Part shown: positions 6,653-8,902 of the stretch, piece after piece
Position numbering within the stretch: the stretch's first letter is position 1
Layout: every line of letters begins with the position of its first letter
Source of the DNA: Dehalococcoidia bacterium
Lineage (GTDB): Bacteria; Chloroflexota; Dehalococcoidia; E44-bin15
Assembly (NCBI GenBank): GCA_004377275.1
Contig: SOIC01000010.1
Location: 1 to 8,902, forward strand
Direction of reading: 5' to 3'
DNA length: 8,902 bases
Notes under the pieces: generated by a model
The model's database searches: none
What the model was told of the DNA's origin: nothing
Seen by the model: only the letters and a program-made list of their open reading frames with translations
Position numbers and translations under genes: made by a program

Positions 6653-7621
6653 ATGGCGAACGTCAAGAGAGAATTCGGTGTTGTCGGGCTGGGCAAAATG
6701 GGTGCCAATATTGCTCTGCAGGCTCTTGAGAAGGGCATCCAGGTTGTCGGTTTCGACTTGAAGAAAATGCCTGATGAGCTTGGAAACGCGGGCCTTGTTG
6801 GGATTCACAGCCTCGAAGGTTTCCGCGAGAAGCTGTCACCGCCGCGCGCCGTCTTCGTTTATATTCCGGCGGGTCCAGCCGTTGACCGGGTCATCGATGA
6901 TATTGTTCCCCATCTTGAGAAAGGCGATATCCTGGTCGATGGTGGAAACTCCTACTGGGGCGACTCAATCCGCCGCCATCGAAGACTCTCCGAGAAAGGA
7001 ATCAGTTTTGTGGATCTCGGAACAAGTGGCGGAGTCGAGGGAGCGCGCCACGGGGCCTGTTTCATGGTAGGTGGGGACGGGGATGCAATAGCGCGCATTG
7101 AGCCGATGCTACTGGATCTCGCCACTCCCGGCGGATATGTCCACGCTGGTCCGCCGGGTGCCGGCCACTTCACCAAGCTTGTGCACAACGGGATCGAGTT
7201 CGGGATGCTCCAGGCAATTGGAGAGGGGATCGACCTCCTTGAAAACTATCGGGACAAACTCAACATCGCCGATGTCCTCAAGTGCTGGCGTCACGGATCG
7301 GTAATCCGCTCGTGGCTCATTGATCTGATGGAAGCAGCCTATAGAGCCGAGGGAGGACTTGAGAAGATACCACCCTACGTTGAGGATACTGGTGAGGTTA
7401 ACTGGCTGGTCAACGATGCCATTAGAATGGAAGTCCCGGTGCCAGTAATATCGCAAGCCGTTATGCAGCTCTTCGCATCGCGGGACGAGAGGAAGCGCTG
7501 GGCTCGGGCAATAGCCATGATGCGCCACGGCTTCGGGGGGCATCCGTATGGTGCCGATGCATCGATTATCCGAGAGCGCAGGGAAGGACGTGTGGGCGAC
7601 TTTTTACCTCCAGAATATTAG
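6653..7621 (+). CDS. gnd: 6-phosphogluconate dehydrogenase, decarboxylating, short NAD-type
   Basis: Oxidises and decarboxylates 6-phosphogluconate to ribulose 5-phosphate and CO2 in the cytoplasm. The 322 residues match the short GndA/YqeC-like branch (about 300) rather than the 470-residue classical enzyme. Visible motifs are the Rossmann loop GLGKMGANIA (12-21), DGGNSYWGDS (96-105), GTSGGVEGARHG (123-134), and the catalytic segment KLVHNGIEFG (175-184), with Lys175, His178, Asn179 and Glu182. The C-terminal helices end with RHGFGGHPYG (291-300). Asp35 at the end of the second strand (VVGFDLKK), where NADP enzymes have an Asn-Arg-Thr type site, points to NAD+ preference. I chose the ATG at 6653 because AAGGAGG (6638-6644) lies 8 bases upstream; a TTG at 6635 in the same frame would put the ribosome binding site inside the gene. 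It starts 21 bases after the preceding stop, so it is cotranscribed. Confidence 0.92.
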   Translation: MANVKREFGVVGLGKMGANIALQALEKGIQVVGFDLKKMPDELGNAGLVGIHSLEGFREKLSPPRAVFVYIPAGPAVDRVIDDIVPHLEKGDILVDGGNSYWGDSIRRHRRLSEKGISFVDLGTSGGVEGARHGACFMVGGDGDAIARIEPMLLDLATPGGYVHAGPPGAGHFTKLVHNGIEFGMLQAIGEGIDLLENYRDKLNIADVLKCWRHGSVIRSWLIDLMEAAYRAEGGLEKIPPYVEDTGEVNWLVNDAIRMEVPVPVISQAVMQLFASRDERKRWARAIAMMRHGFGGHPYGADASIIRERREGRVGDFLPPEY

Positions 7622-7666
7622 AATGGATGGGAAGTTCTCAAAAACATGGTCAGGAGGCGCGGTGAA

Positions 7667-8743
7667 ATGAAAGCTGGGGCAGTAACTCCAGGGAAAACGG
7701 ATAGTGCCAGGGTTGTTGAAATGCCAATTCCCGTACCTGAGCCGGGCGAAGCTCTGATTCGATTACTTGAAGTAGGTATAGACGGCACTGACCTGGAAAT
7801 CAGCCTGGGTCGCTATGGAGATCCACCGCCAGGACAGGATTTCCTCGTATTAGGTCATGAAGCTATAGGCTTAGTTGAGAATTCTGGCAGCACTGACTTG
7901 GTTAAAGGCGATTTGGTGGTACCACTGGTAAGGCGGCCTGATAGTTGTATCAATTGCCGCACTGGGCAATACGATATGTGTATAGAAGGTAATTACCGGG
8001 AATGTGGAATCAGAGGTGCCCACGGATTCCTGCGGGAGTATCTAGCGGAGGCCCCAGATTTCTTACTGAAAGTACCCCAAGATTTAAGGCAGTTGGCAGT
8101 GCTCGCCGAACCTATGAGTATTGTCAGTAAGGGAGTTGAACAAGCAATGGAGTTCCACCGTCGCAGCGCAAATCCTATTCAGGCGGCGCTGGTGTTGGGG
8201 GCCGGCCCTTTGGGACTTCTGGCTGCAGCTTTCCTTCGTGTGCAAGGTTACAATACCTATGCACTAGATATCCTGCCCAAGTCGAGCCTGAAAGGGCGGC
8301 TCATGGAAGCAATAGGGGCCACCTATATAGATGGAAGTGATTGCCGCATCGACGAACTCCCGCGGAAGCTTGGCAATCTGGATCTCATCATGGAGGCTAC
8401 TGGCAATAGTACCGTGGCTTTCCAGGCAATGAGCGCTCTAGGGATAAACGGAGTGCTTTGCCTCATGGGAGTATCGACCGGTGAGAAACGACTTGAGATT
8501 TGTGCTGATTGTATAGATATGCAAATCGTACTCGGGAACAAGGTGGTATTCGGCACCGTCAGTTCTAACCGCGGCCACTTTGAACGTGCGATTCAACATC
8601 TAGGTGAAATTGAGCAGGAGTGGCCAGGATGGTTGACCAGACTTATTACCCAACGGCTGCCCTTGGGCGACTTTAAGGATGCCCTTCACCCTGCACCTGA
8701 TAGCATCAAGACAGTGATCGAGATGCCACAGAATATGGTATAA
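7667..8743 (+). CDS. gdh: Zinc-dependent glucose 1-dehydrogenase (medium-chain type)
   Basis: Oxidises D-glucose (perhaps other aldoses) to the 1,5-lactone with NAD(P)+. The 358 residues follow the archaeal-type glucose dehydrogenase pattern: MKAGAVTPGK at the start, VGIDGTD (36-42), with Asp39 where alcohol dehydrogenases have the zinc cysteine, LGHEAIG (62-68), with His64 and Glu65, and LAEPMS (146-151), with Glu148 as a further active-site acid. A structural zinc lobe is reduced to Cys94-x2-Cys97-x7-Cys105, with Gly100 in place of the usual third cysteine, as in this subfamily. The nucleotide loop is LGAGPLGLLAAAF (177-189), and Asp201 follows the second strand, so NAD+ use is plausible. 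I chose the ATG at 7667, with AGGAGG at 7652-7657; an in-frame ATG at 7646 would overlap that site. It is the last gene of the operon, 45 bases after gnd. Confidence 0.9.
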   Translation: MKAGAVTPGKTDSARVVEMPIPVPEPGEALIRLLEVGIDGTDLEISLGRYGDPPPGQDFLVLGHEAIGLVENSGSTDLVKGDLVVPLVRRPDSCINCRTGQYDMCIEGNYRECGIRGAHGFLREYLAEAPDFLLKVPQDLRQLAVLAEPMSIVSKGVEQAMEFHRRSANPIQAALVLGAGPLGLLAAAFLRVQGYNTYALDILPKSSLKGRLMEAIGATYIDGSDCRIDELPRKLGNLDLIMEATGNSTVAFQAMSALGINGVLCLMGVSTGEKRLEICADCIDMQIVLGNKVVFGTVSSNRGHFERAIQHLGEIEQEWPGWLTRLITQRLPLGDFKDALHPAPDSIKTVIEMPQNMV

Positions 8744-8768
8744 CATTCCAAACATGTGAGCTTCCTTC

Positions 8769-8782
8769 ATAGCTGGAGCTAT
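8769..8782. repeat. Short inverted repeat ATAGCTGGAGCTAT after gdh
   Basis: Six-base arms around a central GG, 25 bases after the gdh stop. With only two bases between the arms and no T-run after it, it does not look like a rho-independent terminator; an operator half-site pair for the next gene is possible. I see nothing else clear in the 131-base gap apart from a candidate -10 box. Confidence 0.3.
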
Positions 8783-8832
8783 AGAGAAACTGATGCAGAG
8801 GATTGTAGCGATTATTTCTTTAGACGGAGACA

Positions 8833-8838
8833 TATACT
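8833..8838 (+). promoter_or_regulatory. Candidate -10 box (TATACT) for the gene at the right edge
   Basis: TATACT lies 36 bases before the ATG at 8875, but no convincing -35 box stands 16-18 bases upstream of it. It would make the last gene its own transcription unit, separate from the sugar-oxidation operon. Confidence 0.22.
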
Positions 8839-8874
8839 AAGCGGCGTTGTGGATTCTAAGCTAGGAGATACAAT

Positions 8875-8902
8875 ATGCTTGAAAGCAGGAAGACAGCCGT
8901 AG
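8875..8902 (+). CDS. Start of an unidentified gene, cut by the right edge
   Basis: An ATG preceded by AGGAG (8863-8867, spacer 7) begins an open frame reading MLESRKTAV before the window ends. Nine codons cannot identify it. A start of the form LxxxKTAxxxxD is common in isochorismatase-family hydrolases, but this is only a hint. The ribosome binding site and the 131-base gap after gdh are the main evidence that it is a real gene. Confidence 0.5.

Noticed and set aside
7109..7543. Long reading frame on the minus strand (144 codons)
   Set aside because: It lies wholly inside gnd, which has strong motifs on the + strand; the product resembles nothing and has no ribosome binding site context. 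Other minus-strand frames are also shadows.

Overview
The window looks like part of the chromosome of an anaerobic, free-living prokaryote, probably a bacterium. The evidence is a strong AGGAGG-type ribosome binding site before most genes, a near-consensus sigma70-type promoter (TTGTCA-N16-TATAAT), and a metallopterin enzyme type known only from anaerobes. A Chloroflexota or Desulfobacterota relative is my guess from protein flavour only. All genes lie on the + strand, in two blocks.

Block 1 (1-2831) is anaerobic ergothioneine biosynthesis. The left edge cuts a gene that fuses the C-terminal dinucleotide-binding domain of a molybdo/tungsto-bis-pterin oxidoreductase to a complete cysteine desulfurase in one open frame. 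This is the architecture of the metallopterin-dependent ergothioneine synthase (MES) characterised from Caldithrix abyssi. It is followed 39 bases later by egtD, the SAM-dependent histidine trimethylase. EgtD would make trimethylhistidine (hercynine), and the fusion would move sulfur from cysteine onto its imidazole ring without O2. A roughly 290-base gap follows. It holds a decayed gene remnant (a broken FAD-binding motif and a short coding-like tail) and then a TauE/SafE-family membrane exporter at 3121-3957.

Block 2 (promoter at 3998-4025, genes 4053-8743) is a tight four-gene operon with gaps of 21-45 bases: a GH15 glucoamylase/trehalase-like hydrolase, a cyclase/kynurenine-formamidase-fold metal hydrolase, a short NAD-type 6-phosphogluconate dehydrogenase, and a zinc-dependent glucose 1-dehydrogenase. 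Together they suggest release of glucose from trehalose or glucan, oxidation to gluconolactone/gluconate, and oxidative decarboxylation of 6-phosphogluconate to ribulose 5-phosphate. A gluconate kinase is not seen here. The cyclase-fold protein could be the missing lactonase, but this is speculative.

The hydrolase gene carries an in-frame TAG at codon 42, exactly where the family has the Trp of its WPGD motif. It is either a fresh nonsense mutation, a base error, or an amber readthrough site. The right edge (8875 onward) catches the first nine codons of another gene behind a good ribosome binding site.

The most notable items are the MES-EgtD pair and the single amber codon in an otherwise intact hydrolase gene. 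I saw no RNA genes, insertion sequences, CRISPR arrays or convincing rho-independent terminators.
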